In this document: positions 12,001 to 21,618 of the stretch, piece after piece
How positions within the stretch are numbered: position 1 is the stretch's first letter
Layout of the letters: every line of letters begins with the position of its first letter
From: Cryptomeria japonica
Taxonomy: Eukaryota; Streptophyta; Pinopsida; Cupressales; Cupressaceae
DNA length: 64,000 nucleotides
NCBI RefSeq assembly: GCF_030272615.1
Contig: NC_081407.1
Location: 136,218,897 to 136,282,896, forward strand
Direction: 5' to 3'
Translations under genes and position numbers: made by a program
Notes under the pieces: model-generated
What the model saw: the letters and a program-made list of their open reading frames with translations, nothing else
Told to the model about the DNA's origin: nothing
Database searches by the model: none

Positions 12001-12598
12001 GTGGGTTCGACTAAATTTTTTTTTTTTTCGTGCAACTGACCTTCGGAATGCTTCAAGAACCTCAAACACACCTCTGGAAATGATCAGCATCTCTTTCGGA
12101 TCATTAATCTGCATTTTACAACCTTCAGGCAATTACGCTAGAATTTTCGCATTTAATCGCGAAGACGTAATTTTCAAACCTGTCAAAACACCTTTTTGGA
12201 GCTCGCCATCTTACAGGCGTGTACTTTGATATACAAGGATGACTTCTACCAAACAGTTTCTCAAGATGAGTCCTGAGTGAAGAGATATTAATTTCCCAAA
12301 ATGGCCAACTGGCTTTGTTGACACTGCGGACCTGATGAAGTCAATGTTCTAGCAACACATGATGTCTTTCTCAAAACTATCAAATGACCTCCGTAGGTCC
12401 TCAAAATCAGAACTAGGTACCTTAAAGTACATATTAAATCTTGGAATCCTCAGTTCGATCACCAGACTGATAGGATGCAAATGGTGCACTCACCAAAACG
12501 ACTACATTAACTGATCTAACATTGGAAGTGCGGATAACTGAATTTGATGGCAAAATGATCTCTTTTGAAAACCAATCAAACGGATTGGTAGAGCCTTG
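9044..12598 (-). repeat. LARD LTR, left piece
   Basis: It aligns almost collinearly with 46724 to about 50335, with scattered substitutions and small indels (LTR2 has about 50 extra bases near 49012-49065). No supported gene. It ends at GAGCCTTG (12598) where Tat element L begins. Its last 450 bases are duplicated at 43132-43578. Confidence 0.85.
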
Positions 12599-13368
12599 TG
12601 TATATGGTGAAAATGGATAACAATAATAACAATATTGAAAGGCTAAATGAATCCAACCACAAAACCCTAGCCTAACAATCAACAAAGATCCACCATAACA
12701 TATGAAGATTACCTAAGACAATGCAAATAACACAAAATCACAAAGATTATACCATCACATGTCCAATAGGGTTTTGATCTCCATTCTTACTATCTCCATT
12801 GATCTTGCTTGATATATTTGCTCTCAGATTTTTATATGCACAAGAGCTGAACAAAGAACGGAATGTGGTTGCAAGTAGGATCGTAGTGTAGCCAATTCTT
12901 CAAGATTAGTCATTAGGGTTTGATAATGAAGAAGGCATCTCCTTAAATAGAAGACACAATATGAAATGGAGGGATAAGATTGAGAGGTGTAAAAAGAGAG
13001 GTCGGCTAAGATTAGAGGGTAGGTAAAAGAAATACCAAAATAATGAAAGGGGTAGGTAGTGTAGGAATTAAGAGATGAATGACATGTATCATGTGTAGAA
13101 AAAGCTAATGAATTAATTAAATAAATAAAGATTTATTTAATTAATAGAGGAAATAGGATAATTAAATAAATAAAATATTTATTTAATTTAGGAAAAGGAT
13201 AATTTAAATAAATAAATGTATTTATTTAAATGAGAAATAAGGCTAGAAGGGGATAAATGAATTAATTAAATAAATAAGGATTTATTTAATTAATAGAAGA
13301 ATTAGGCTTAGATAATTAAATAAATAAAATATTTATTTAATTAGACATGACAATTTTAGGTGTCTACA
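12599..13368 (-). repeat. Element L 3' LTR
   Basis: This 770-base LTR reads TGTAGACACC at 13368 to CATATACA at 12599 on the minus strand. It matches 31357-32118 and, inverted, 32125-32895. Its U3 side carries five AT-rich hairpins. It lies directly against the PPT at 13369. Confidence 0.92.
13112..13343. repeat. Five consecutive AT-rich perfect hairpins in the Tat LTR
   Basis: The stems are 13112-13126/13131-13145 (15 bp), 13161-13172/13176-13187 (12 bp), 13202-13214/13219-13231 (13 bp), 13261-13275/13280-13294 (15 bp) and 13313-13326/13330-13343 (14 bp), with 3-4 base loops. All are variants of TTAATTAAATAAAT paired with its complement. The same set is present in the other two Tat LTRs, in reverse order in R. 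Confidence 0.93.
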
Positions 13369-13383
13369 TTTTGCCCCTCTTTG
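13369..13383 (-). promoter_or_regulatory. Polypurine tract of element L
   Basis: On the minus strand CAAAGAGGGGCAAAA abuts the TGTAGACACC start of the 3' LTR, the expected PPT position. Confidence 0.8.
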
Positions 13384-14014
13384 AGACAATGCGGCTTGTC
13401 GCGTTGTTTCAAAGAAGATAAGATGAACTGATACAAAGTTGCCCCAGAATGGGAATGATATGCCCCCTCGAGAGATTGGATGAAAAAGTCTGAAAAGATT
13501 GCAGACAATCTCTCGATAAGAAAGACGAGATAGAATGGATTGATCGGATAAAGTGACAGAGTCACGGGATAACGAAGACTGACTCAGAAAATGAATGCGA
13601 GGGCTAGGGTAGGCTATAAGATAGACCACGGGCAAAAGACATCCTCATTGTCATCTACACTCTCACAAGATCACAGTGCATAGCGAGAAAAGAGCAGCAG
13701 CAGTCAGCAGCGATGGCTTTCGTACACAGATTCGACCGCATTCGCCGATTCTAGAGGCCAGCAGAGACAGGAGAGCTAGTAAGTACCACAAAACCTCCTC
13801 GTACTTTGATGCATTTATTGTTGTCATTAATGCATACTAGGTAATGTAACAAATGTGCATTTATGTCAGGAAAGCGCGTTTGCATTTGAAAAGTATGAAT
13901 TTGCATCTTCTAGGTCAAATCGGCAATTCTGTGATGAACATATGTTGTCGATTGGATAAGCTGCTGAGAGGATACACTCAAGCAGGTCCTCTAGGAAGAC
14001 TAGGATAGATCAAG
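13384..14014 (+). other. Leader/promoter side of the antisense PMD ORF
   Basis: This non-coding stretch lies between the 3' LTR and the PMD ORF. On the plus strand an ATG at 13713 opens only a short frame. It may be the 5' UTR or first-intron region of a transcript reading away from the LTR. No further structure was recognised. Confidence 0.35.
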
Positions 14015-14290
14015 GCACTTTGTGATGAACAGTGAGTACCAAGATAGAGTACTTTGTGATGAATAGGGAGCACTTAAATATGAGCAGCACTTTGTGATGA
14101 ACAGGGAGTGCAAATGTGAGCAGCACTTTGTGATGAACAGGGAGTGTCACACACGTAGTACTTTGTGATGAACAGGGAGTACCACTAGGATAATCAGTAA
14201 CACTTTGTGATAAACAGTGAGTGTCACTAGGGTAGATAGCCATATGCATTTAGATAGTGAGTAGCATTTTGTGATAAACAGTTAATGCCA
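14015..14290 (+). repeat. Degenerate tandem repeat, seven copies
   Basis: The core ACTTTGTGATGAACAGGGAG recurs at about 14015, 14050, 14087, 14123, 14157, 14200 and 14263, about 35-42 bases apart in most cases. Copies 6 and 7 carry GATAAACAG variants. The array ends about 35 bases before the PMD frame and is the likely intron or leader of that ORF. Confidence 0.88.
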
Positions 14291-14324
14291 CTATAACTGA
14301 CATGATTGAGTTGCTTGACTGCAG

Positions 14325-14479
14325 GAGTATTTGCCTCTGCTGGAGTCACGGGAGAGATTCCCATCAACTCAGAGATTGCGACCTGAGCTAACAGCCGAGG
14401 AGCGAGCTACGATCGAGGCTATGGGATTGAGACATATTCTATATGTGCCTGAGTTTCAGGCGAACATGGGATTGCTGAC
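14325..14479 (+). pseudogene. Antisense PMD ORF of element L, N-terminal part
   Basis: After a TTGACTGCAG splice-acceptor-like sequence the plus strand encodes LPLLESRERFPS, RPELTAEERATIEAMG, LRHILYVPEFQANMGLLT, homologous to the same part of PMD copy 1 (5432-5820). It runs opposite to gag-pol of the host element, as known for the extra antisense ORFs of some Tat elements. The frame is cut at 14479 by the copia element (TSD CTGAC) and resumes at 19653. PMD proteins of plants act in gene and transposon silencing; the role of the transposon-borne copies is not settled. Confidence 0.72.
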
Positions 14480-14797
14480 TGTAGGATTTGAGAAATACAA
14501 ATCCACAGAACCCAAAAGAAACCTGCATGCAAGAAACCTGTCACAGAGAAAGAGAGAGAACGAATACAAGGGTTTTGGCTCTGACAAAGAGAAAAGATGT
14601 ATTATCAGAGAAAAATGAATCAAGAATATGAATAATACAAGAGATCAATCCTTATAAAGGAGATCAACACCAAAAGGAAAACCTAACCCTAAGGTGTGAG
14701 CATTTAATAATTAAATATTAATTATTAAATGACTAATGTATGCATAAAGAGAAATCTTAAGAGGAGAGCAAAGTTAATTAATTACTTTACTCTAACA
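14480..14797 (-). repeat. Copia 3' LTR
   Basis: On the minus strand TGTTAGAGTAAAG to AAATCCTACA, 318 bases. The left edge follows the TSD CTGAC; the right edge abuts the PPT. Confidence 0.96.
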
Positions 14798-17700
14798 CCC
14801 CCCCTTAAGATGAGCTACAATGCAGCTACAAACAATGCAGAAGAAAGCAAAGGAACTACAATGCAAAAGAGGGTCCCGGCAACGAGGCCTGATGAGGTAC
14901 CCAAATACAAGAAAATCTCTATAAAGTGGAGTAAAGGAGAAAACCCAGTGGGAAAAAACTCCTCTCCAAAAAGAGATAACCTGTAAACCCAGAAAGAAGT
15001 GCAAGAGACCAAGATCGGTCATCTCAAACTGCTCCATCAAAGCTCTCTGAACACTCTGAATCATGGAGGATGAGCTACCTGTAATGATGAGATCATCTAC
15101 ATATAGCACTAGAATCAAAAGATCACCCTCCTGACGCTGAATATAGACTGTGTGATTGGAATGACAGCGTGTGAAGTGCGAGGAAAGCAAGAAGGAGTCC
15201 ATCTTCTCATACCAAGCCCTGGGGGCTTGTTTGAGACCATACAATGAACGTCGAAGTCTGCAAACCAAAGAAGTGTCCTGCACAAAACCCTGAGGCTGCT
15301 CCATATAGATCTCCTCATGTAGGTCTCCATGCAAGAAGGCACTCTTCACATCCATCTGAAACACTGGCCATCCCTGTGAAGCTGCAAGTGAAAGTACTAG
15401 GCGTATAGAATTCATCTTGGCGACAGGAGCAAAGGTCTCAGAGTAGTCAATACCCTCTACCTGAGAAAACCCCTTCGCAACAAGACGGGCCTTATACTTA
15501 TCAATAGAACCATCTGCAGCATACTTGGTACGATACACCCACTTGCACCGAACCAACTTTCTTCCCTTAGGAAGAGAACAAAGATCCCAAGTATGATTCT
15601 TCATCAAAGAAGAATACTCCTCATCCATGGCCCTATCCCACTCTGGGTGTCCTGTCGCCTCTGAAAACTTTTGAGGATCATCTGAAAGGGTATGACTCAA
15701 AAGACTAGAACCAGATGTCTGAGCACGAGTGCGACGAGTATCTGAAGGATCACCTGCCAAAGAACCAGCTGCATCAACAGTATCACGGGCCCACTTCGGC
15801 AAAGACGGAGCAACTGGTGGTGGTGGAGATGGTGGATCATGATCTACATCATCCTCAAGAGATAAGTAATCCTCAAGAGATGAAGAGGAAGGAGTAGGCA
15901 ATGAGGGAGAAGCTGGTGATGGAGAATCCATCTGAGGATAGCACTCATCAAACTGGACATCCCGCCGAAACAAGACCTCTCTAGAATCAGGATCAAACAA
16001 CCTGTATGCCTTAACATCCTCACAGTAGCCAACAAATATGAGTGGTCGGCTCTTCCTCTCCATGGCTATCCGCTGAGCATCAGGAATAAATGCCCAAGCC
16101 TCACTACCAAAAACTCGGAATGTAGAAACATCAGGCTTGACATGGGTCCAAGCCTCCTCAGGAGTTATATGTCGTAATGCCTTATGGGGCATCCGGTTCT
16201 GAATATAATTGGCACAATTGACTGCCTCAGCCCAAAATGAAGAACTCATAGCTCGAGACTGTATCATACAATTTGCCATCTCCCGTAAGGTTCTGTTCTT
16301 TCTCTCAGCAACACCATTCTGTTGAGGGGTATAAGGAACTGTAAACTGATGCTGTAAACCATGCTCAGTGCAAAAATCTCTGAAAGCCTGATTTACATAC
16401 TCCCCCCCATTATCTATGCGTATCCTCCTGATAGAAAGTCCAGATTGCTTCTCCACAAATGTCTTAAACTTCCTGAAAGAGTCAAAGACATCAGACTTGT
16501 ACTTAAGAAAGTACACCCATGTACGTCTGGAGAAGTCATCAATAAAAGTGAGTACATAATGGGCCCCTGAAAAAGAAGGAGTCGGAAAGGACATAAGATC
16601 ACTGTGTACCAACTCTAGGGCTGCCCTAGCACGAGAGGCTCGACCCTTAGGAAAAGGATCTCGATGATGTTTGCCAAGGACACAACCATGACATACACCA
16701 TCTGTACAAGAGATCTGTGGAAGCCCAATCACAAGTGCCTGTGTACTCATCTGCTGTAGATATCTGTAATTGACATGACCAAAACGCTCATGCCAAAGCC
16801 TGCTCACTGAATCTGCATGTGCTATAAGAGAGGAACCAACAATGTCTAGACTCTCAAAGCCATCAAAACTATATAAGTGAGATGCAGAATCCACACTCCC
16901 AGTAGCCACAACCAAGTCAGGATCATGAAGATCTCGAATAACCACATCATGTGGAGAGAACTCAACTGTCTTACCAGAGCCAGAGTGGCAAATCTGATAA
17001 ACAGATAGAAGGTTTGTCGAAATGTCAGGAACCAAAAGCACATCCTGAAGACAACCACCATCCAATGAAACAGTACCAGAACCCTGAACGGAAAGTTGTG
17101 CTGAGTCACCAACTGCAATATGTCGAGTGCCTGTAGGAGCAAGAGCGGTGACCAAATCCTGTGTGTGTGTCATATGGTGAGAGGCACCAGAATCTAGAAT
17201 CCAAGTGGATGCTGAGGACAATGCTCGTGCAGAAAGAGCATGACCTTTCCCTGTGGGCTGTGAAGGAGGCTGTGGTGCACTGATATTATGCTGCTGCATG
17301 GCTTCCTCCAAAGCCTCTAAACGTTTCCAACACCTGGAAACGGGATGTCCTTCCTTGCCACAAAAACTGCAAGGATCACCTGATTTCTTCTTAGTCTTGG
17401 AGGAAGACTCACCAGACTTTGAAGATTTGCCCTGTTTAGAATTGAATTGTGTTTTTGAATCAGACTTAGGTGGTGGCTTGGAGGGATTCTCACTAGCCTC
17501 TGAATCTTTCTTAGGCTTCGGTTTCTGCTTCTGTTTTCCTTTGGAGGACTGGGCTACCAATGCTTGGTTCTGTGAACCTGAAAGTGAATCCAACTGCTTA
17601 AGCTTAGCTTGCTCACGAGTCAGACGATCACAAAAGACCTCAAAAGAAGGCATGACATGTCGAGCACCCAAGGCATCCATGGTGGAATAGAAGGTCGAAG

Positions 17701-18172
17701 AGAAGATCTGAAATGGACCCCGAAGCTTGGAGAGAATCAGGAAAATGCACTCTGTATCAGTCTTAGTCTTACCACAACCCTGCAAGATAGATCTTTGTTG
17801 TTTGAACTTCATCAGAAAGTCCTCAATAGAAGGAAATGAATCAGGTACCAAGGAAGTTAACTCTGCCTCAAGCTGCAAAGATCTGAACTCATTGACAGTA
17901 CCAAAAAGTCCCTCAAACTTGGTCCAAATGGCTCGAGGAGTGATACAGCCCTCAAGATGAAACTGGAGACTGTCGGAAATGTGTAAAGCCATCAATCCCA
18001 TAGCCTAATCCATATTGTTCCTGTGCTGCATAATCTCAAAAGGACGTGTCAACTGAGGCTGAACCTCATCCAAACAGGACCATAACCCTTTTGACTGGAG
18101 AAGAGTCATCATGCGACCCTTCCAAGTGTGGTAATTATGCGGTGTGAGAGATTCAATAGGTCTATCTGCCAT
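14792..18172 (-). pseudogene. Copia gag-pol polyprotein, RNase H missing
   Basis: The natural start is the ATG at 18172-18170 (MADRPIESLTPHNYHTWKG...). One TAG at 18005-18007 interrupts the frame early; from 18001 it is open for 1069 codons. In order it carries Gag with the zinc knuckle CSFCGKEGHPVSRC, protease (WILDSGASHHMT), integrase (HERFGHVNY and CHGC zinc region; D in VHSDLM, D in RIDNGGEY, E in AERKNRTL), and RT (FQMDVKSAFLHGDL, YVDDLIITGS). The frame reaches GLLHFFLGLQV near the RT end, then leaves recognisable protein within about 200 bases of the PPT. The RNase H domain usual for copia (DADW and SSTEAEY motifs) is absent, so an internal deletion is likely. The stop codon lies at the LTR edge. 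It cannot be self-sufficient as it stands. Confidence 0.93.
14798..14808 (-). promoter_or_regulatory. Copia polypurine tract
   Basis: On the minus strand TTAAGGGGGGG directly precedes the 3' LTR. Confidence 0.88.
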
Positions 18173-18779
18173 CCTGTAAACTGTGCCTCAACTGCTCTGA
18201 ATTTTTAATTATTATTAAGTGGTCTTTCAGAACTAGACAGAAGATGCAGAAGGGGGTTTGATTTTTTTGTATTGGTGTTTTTAAATTCTAGTTTTCTGAT
18301 GTAAATAACAGAAAGCAAGAGAAAACACCCCCCCACAATGCAAAAAACTAATCCCCAGTACAAACTGAAAGCCAGAAAATGATAGAAAGCAATAACGGGT
18401 TGAGACAAAATTTGGAGCACCTGAAGATTTTTCTGATGAAATAGACTATAGATCTGAAAAGAGCACAGAACCACCTTTCCGACGCCTATTCGCTTTTGAA
18501 AAACAGAGTCCGTATGCAAAAGATATGGCTCCTGGAGTGCAAAAAACTTGTTCTGACTTCGACTTGCAAAAAACACTACAAAACGGAAAAATCAGAAAAA
18601 AAGATCTGCATCTTTTAGATCGGGCTCGGAACCAGCTTTCCAACGCCTATTTTCATTCGAAAATCCGAGCTAAAATGCCCGAGTTATACCCGATTTAGTA
18701 AAACTGCTCCAAAAGAGCCCAAATAGGCCCTTTAAGCCCTCAAGGGCTTAAAAAAAATAAGCCCCTGGTCCTCTGGGCG

Positions 18780-18990
18780 ACCAGGGGCTGGCGCAGGAGG
18801 CGGCGGTGCGGGGGCGGTGCTGGGGCGGCGCAGCTAGCGGCGGGCGGCGTGCTGGCTGCGGGCGGGCGGCGCTCGGGCGGGGGTTCTCGGTGGGCGGCGC
18901 GGTGGGCGGCAGGCGGTGCAGCGGGGGCGTGGCGGGGGTTACCGCCGGCGGCGGTGGCCGCCGGGCTGCGCGTGCCTCCAAAAGAGGCTG
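18780..18990 (-). other. GC-rich leader block of the copia element
   Basis: About 200 bases are very GC-rich (runs such as GGCGGCGGTG and GCGGGCGGCG) between the PBS and gag of an otherwise AT-rich element. Long open frames on both strands here come from base composition and match no known protein. Possible captured sequence or structured leader. Confidence 0.6.
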
Positions 18991-19317
18991 CGCCCGATTT
19001 AAACAAAAAACGAGATTTTTGTTTAATTTTTTTGAAATTTTCGCCTCGGTTGTCGTGCCCTAGGGCCGTACGGCCTTGGGGCCAAAAAAAATTTGCCTCC
19101 TGGTGCAACTGTGTCCAAATCGGACGAATTTTATATGGAAATAGGGGTTTTTGGGCGCTACGAGCTCAACGGTGAGGTCCGTTTGGGCTCAAAGTGCACC
19201 AAAAAAAAAATACCCCCCTATTCCAAAATAAAAAACAGAAGACAAACACAGATCTGATGCAACCAAAACCTGGATCTCAAAATCTTTCAAAAGTCTGAAC
19301 AAGCTGCAGCAGATCCA

Positions 19318-19329
19318 GCTCTGATACCA
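19318..19329 (-). promoter_or_regulatory. Copia primer binding site (initiator tRNA-Met)
   Basis: On the minus strand TGGTATCAGAGC follows the 5' LTR with no gap, the standard plant copia PBS complementary to the 3' end of initiator tRNA-Met. Confidence 0.96.
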
Positions 19330-19647
19330 TGTAGGATTTGAGAAATACAAATCCACAGAATCCAAAAGAAACCTGCATGCAAGAAACCTGTCACAGAGAA
19401 AGAGAGAGAACGAATACAAGGGTTTTGGCTCTGACAAAGAGAAAAGATGTATTATCAGAGAAAAATGAATCAAGAATATGAATAATACAAGAGATCAATC
19501 CTTATAAAGGAGATCAACACCAAAAGGAAAACCTAACCCTAAGGTGTGAGCATTTAATAATTAAATATTAATTATTAAATGACTAATGTATGCATAAAGA
19601 GAAATCTTAAGAGGAGAGCAAAGTTAATTAATTACTTTACTCTAACA
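19330..19647 (-). repeat. Copia 5' LTR
   Basis: 318 bases, one visible difference from the 3' LTR. The right edge is followed by the TSD CTGAC. Confidence 0.96.
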
Positions 19648-19652
19648 CTGAC

Positions 19653-19930
19653 TACACTGGCTGAGAGATGGCACTCAGAGACTTGTACGTTTCATCTGCC
19701 GATGGGTGAGATGACAGTCACCCTGGAGGATGTATATAGGATTATGTGGATACCGATTGATGGGGAGTTAGTACCCTACGATCGAGACGGAGACAAGGAT
19801 GCACTGAGATGAGTGTTCTAGGAGCCGGGACTAGAGATGAGGGTGGGACAAGTGGCATGGGATACCATGACATGGACAGGATTAGCACTACCAACAGTGT
19901 TGGCAGGAGTTATTAGTGGGTTCCTTTGTA
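19653..19930 (+). pseudogene. Antisense PMD ORF of element L, C-terminal part
   Basis: It continues the frame broken by the copia element: LAERWHSETCTFHLPMGEM, VTLEDVYRIMWIPIDGEL, then a TGA after DKDALR. Past the stop the frame still resembles copy 1 (EMRVGQVAWDTM beside IEREIAWESM). Similarity ends near 19930, well short of a full PMD of several hundred residues. The ORF was thus truncated or decayed apart from the copia hit. Confidence 0.72.
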
Positions 19931-21618
19931 TCAGTTTTGTACCATTTTGTATAATGATGTAGACACCTGCAAGTGATTGTAGCCATATGATTTTGACATC
20001 ATTGTATCATGACATTTTATATATATATGAGATGATTCATTTTTTGCGACAGCTATATGCATGTGTACCTATGTGATGTGATGTTCTTATGTGATGCTTA
20101 TGATATGGATGCAAATATGTATATATGATGCAATGCAATATTTTTGTTCTTTTATGTTGTATATGTTATGCATGATCCAAATGTGAATGTATGTAATGCC
20201 GATGAATATGATAATGCAAATGTAAATTGTGCTAACAAGTGTTGTGTGCAGGATGTGATGTAATTGTGATATCTATATGTATGTGTGAAATGCTTATATG
20301 TGGTAATGCAGGTGCAAACTACATGAAATGCAAATTTTTTTGGTGTGTCATTATACTCAGTCATGTGATAGCAAACTACGCGGACTCGAGAAGGATGATG
20401 GAAGTCAATCAAGAAAGGGGGATGAAAGATAGAAGATATGAAGGTGAAAGAGCTTCTTGTGCGTTATCATCATTGAGCTTATTATGGAAAAATAGGTTAT
20501 GACAATCGAGGCATATGTTCGACCCAGAAAGTCATTGTACCTATTTGCATGGAGATAAGACAGTCACAAACAAGGAATGCCCCAGTTCATACTAGACTCA
20601 CAGTGTCCTCATATCCTTGGACAAGTCATAGCATTACTAAAAGACAATCCACAAACAGCAAAAGAAAAGAGGTGACGATACCCCATCCTCGCCTTTCTAG
20701 TCAAAGACATCCTGGAGATAGAATCTCTAGTCAGAGACATCCCAGAAAAGCTAAAAGACATGTCACCAAAAAGATGAAATCTAAAGAAAACCAAGACTCG
20801 ACACCAACATCCACTGTAATCCTCAAGTTTAGTGTCTCTTGTCACTTGTATAAGTCTTATTTGATTGTGGTCACAATGTTCACTTTCACTAAAAGGATAG
20901 ATTAACACTAAACCATATGTTGTCTGAGTCTGTTGAAAGATTTGATTTTGTTGAAGATCATTGTTGTCGCTGTGTCTCATCTAAAACTGACTGAATCCAT
21001 GAAACTGATACTTTATTGCGAAGAAGACGAAACTTTTATTGCGGATCTGTGATGCAGATGTTGCTTTATTGCGGATTGTGCGTGGATAGACTTGAAGGAA
21101 GCTAGAAGAAACTGTACTCCTTGAAACATGTGATGTTCTCAGTTCCACACCCATCACTAGACGTAGGATTTGCCGTAGTCACAGATAGGATCTGATTTAT
21201 TATGGATGGAAAGGGGTGAAAAAAGAGGTTTTATTATGAATGGCTAACCAATCTTGGGTAGTTCAATAACAAGCCATGATAGGAATGGGTAAGTTTATTA
21301 TGGATGAATTGGTCGTGAGTGTGTGCAAAGCGAAAGGATGAAAGTGAATCCTAAAGGAGGGAGGAGCAATGTCTCTACACATGGCGCTGGTGACCTAGTT
21401 TTCACCATGGTACTTGCCCAGGGCGCCACCGAAGTGGTTTTCACCGTTGGACGAAATTATTTCTCTTTACTTTTTTGATTTTTCAATTTTTTTTGTGTCA
21501 CAAGGCGCCTGTTTGCCAGGTTTTCACCAAGTAATGATTTTTTTGTTTTATAATTTTTTTTTGTATTTTTGAAATTTTTTGATTTTTTTGTATTTTTGAA
21601 TTAGGATATTCCAAAGAG
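19931..21618 (-). other. Element L region between pol and the PMD ORF
   Basis: No supported gene; open frames near 20239-20502 and 20549-20905 (plus strand) match nothing I recognise. From about 21110 to 21618 it is homologous, inverted, to 42635-43125 of element R, with poly-T/A tracts and several copies of a GGTGAAAAC / GTTTTCACC motif next to GGCGCC. South of 21110 no R counterpart exists because R is truncated. Confidence 0.55.

Larger units (their letters stand above)
14480..19647 (-). mobile_element. Young Ty1/copia element
   Basis: The two 318-base LTRs (14480-14797 and 19330-19647) differ at one visible position (C at 14511, T at 19361). They are flanked by the exact TSD CTGAC (14475-14479 and 19648-19652). 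On the minus strand, PBS TGGTATCAGAGC follows the 5' LTR directly and a PPT precedes the 3' LTR. It interrupts the PMD ORF of element L and is the most recent insertion in the stack by LTR identity. Confidence 0.97.

Noticed and set aside
9044-12598. Small open frames in the LARD LTR (for example 11495-11740 and 11966-12229)
   Set aside because: Each has a decayed counterpart in LTR2 with different endings; no coding constraint is visible.
18740-19175. Alanine/proline/arginine-rich frames of about 100 codons on both strands
   Set aside because: Composition artefact of the GC-rich copia leader; no domain.
20549-20905. Plus-strand 118-codon frame in element L
   Set aside because: Basic, low-complexity, no homologous frame elsewhere; the matching minus-strand frame is equally long.
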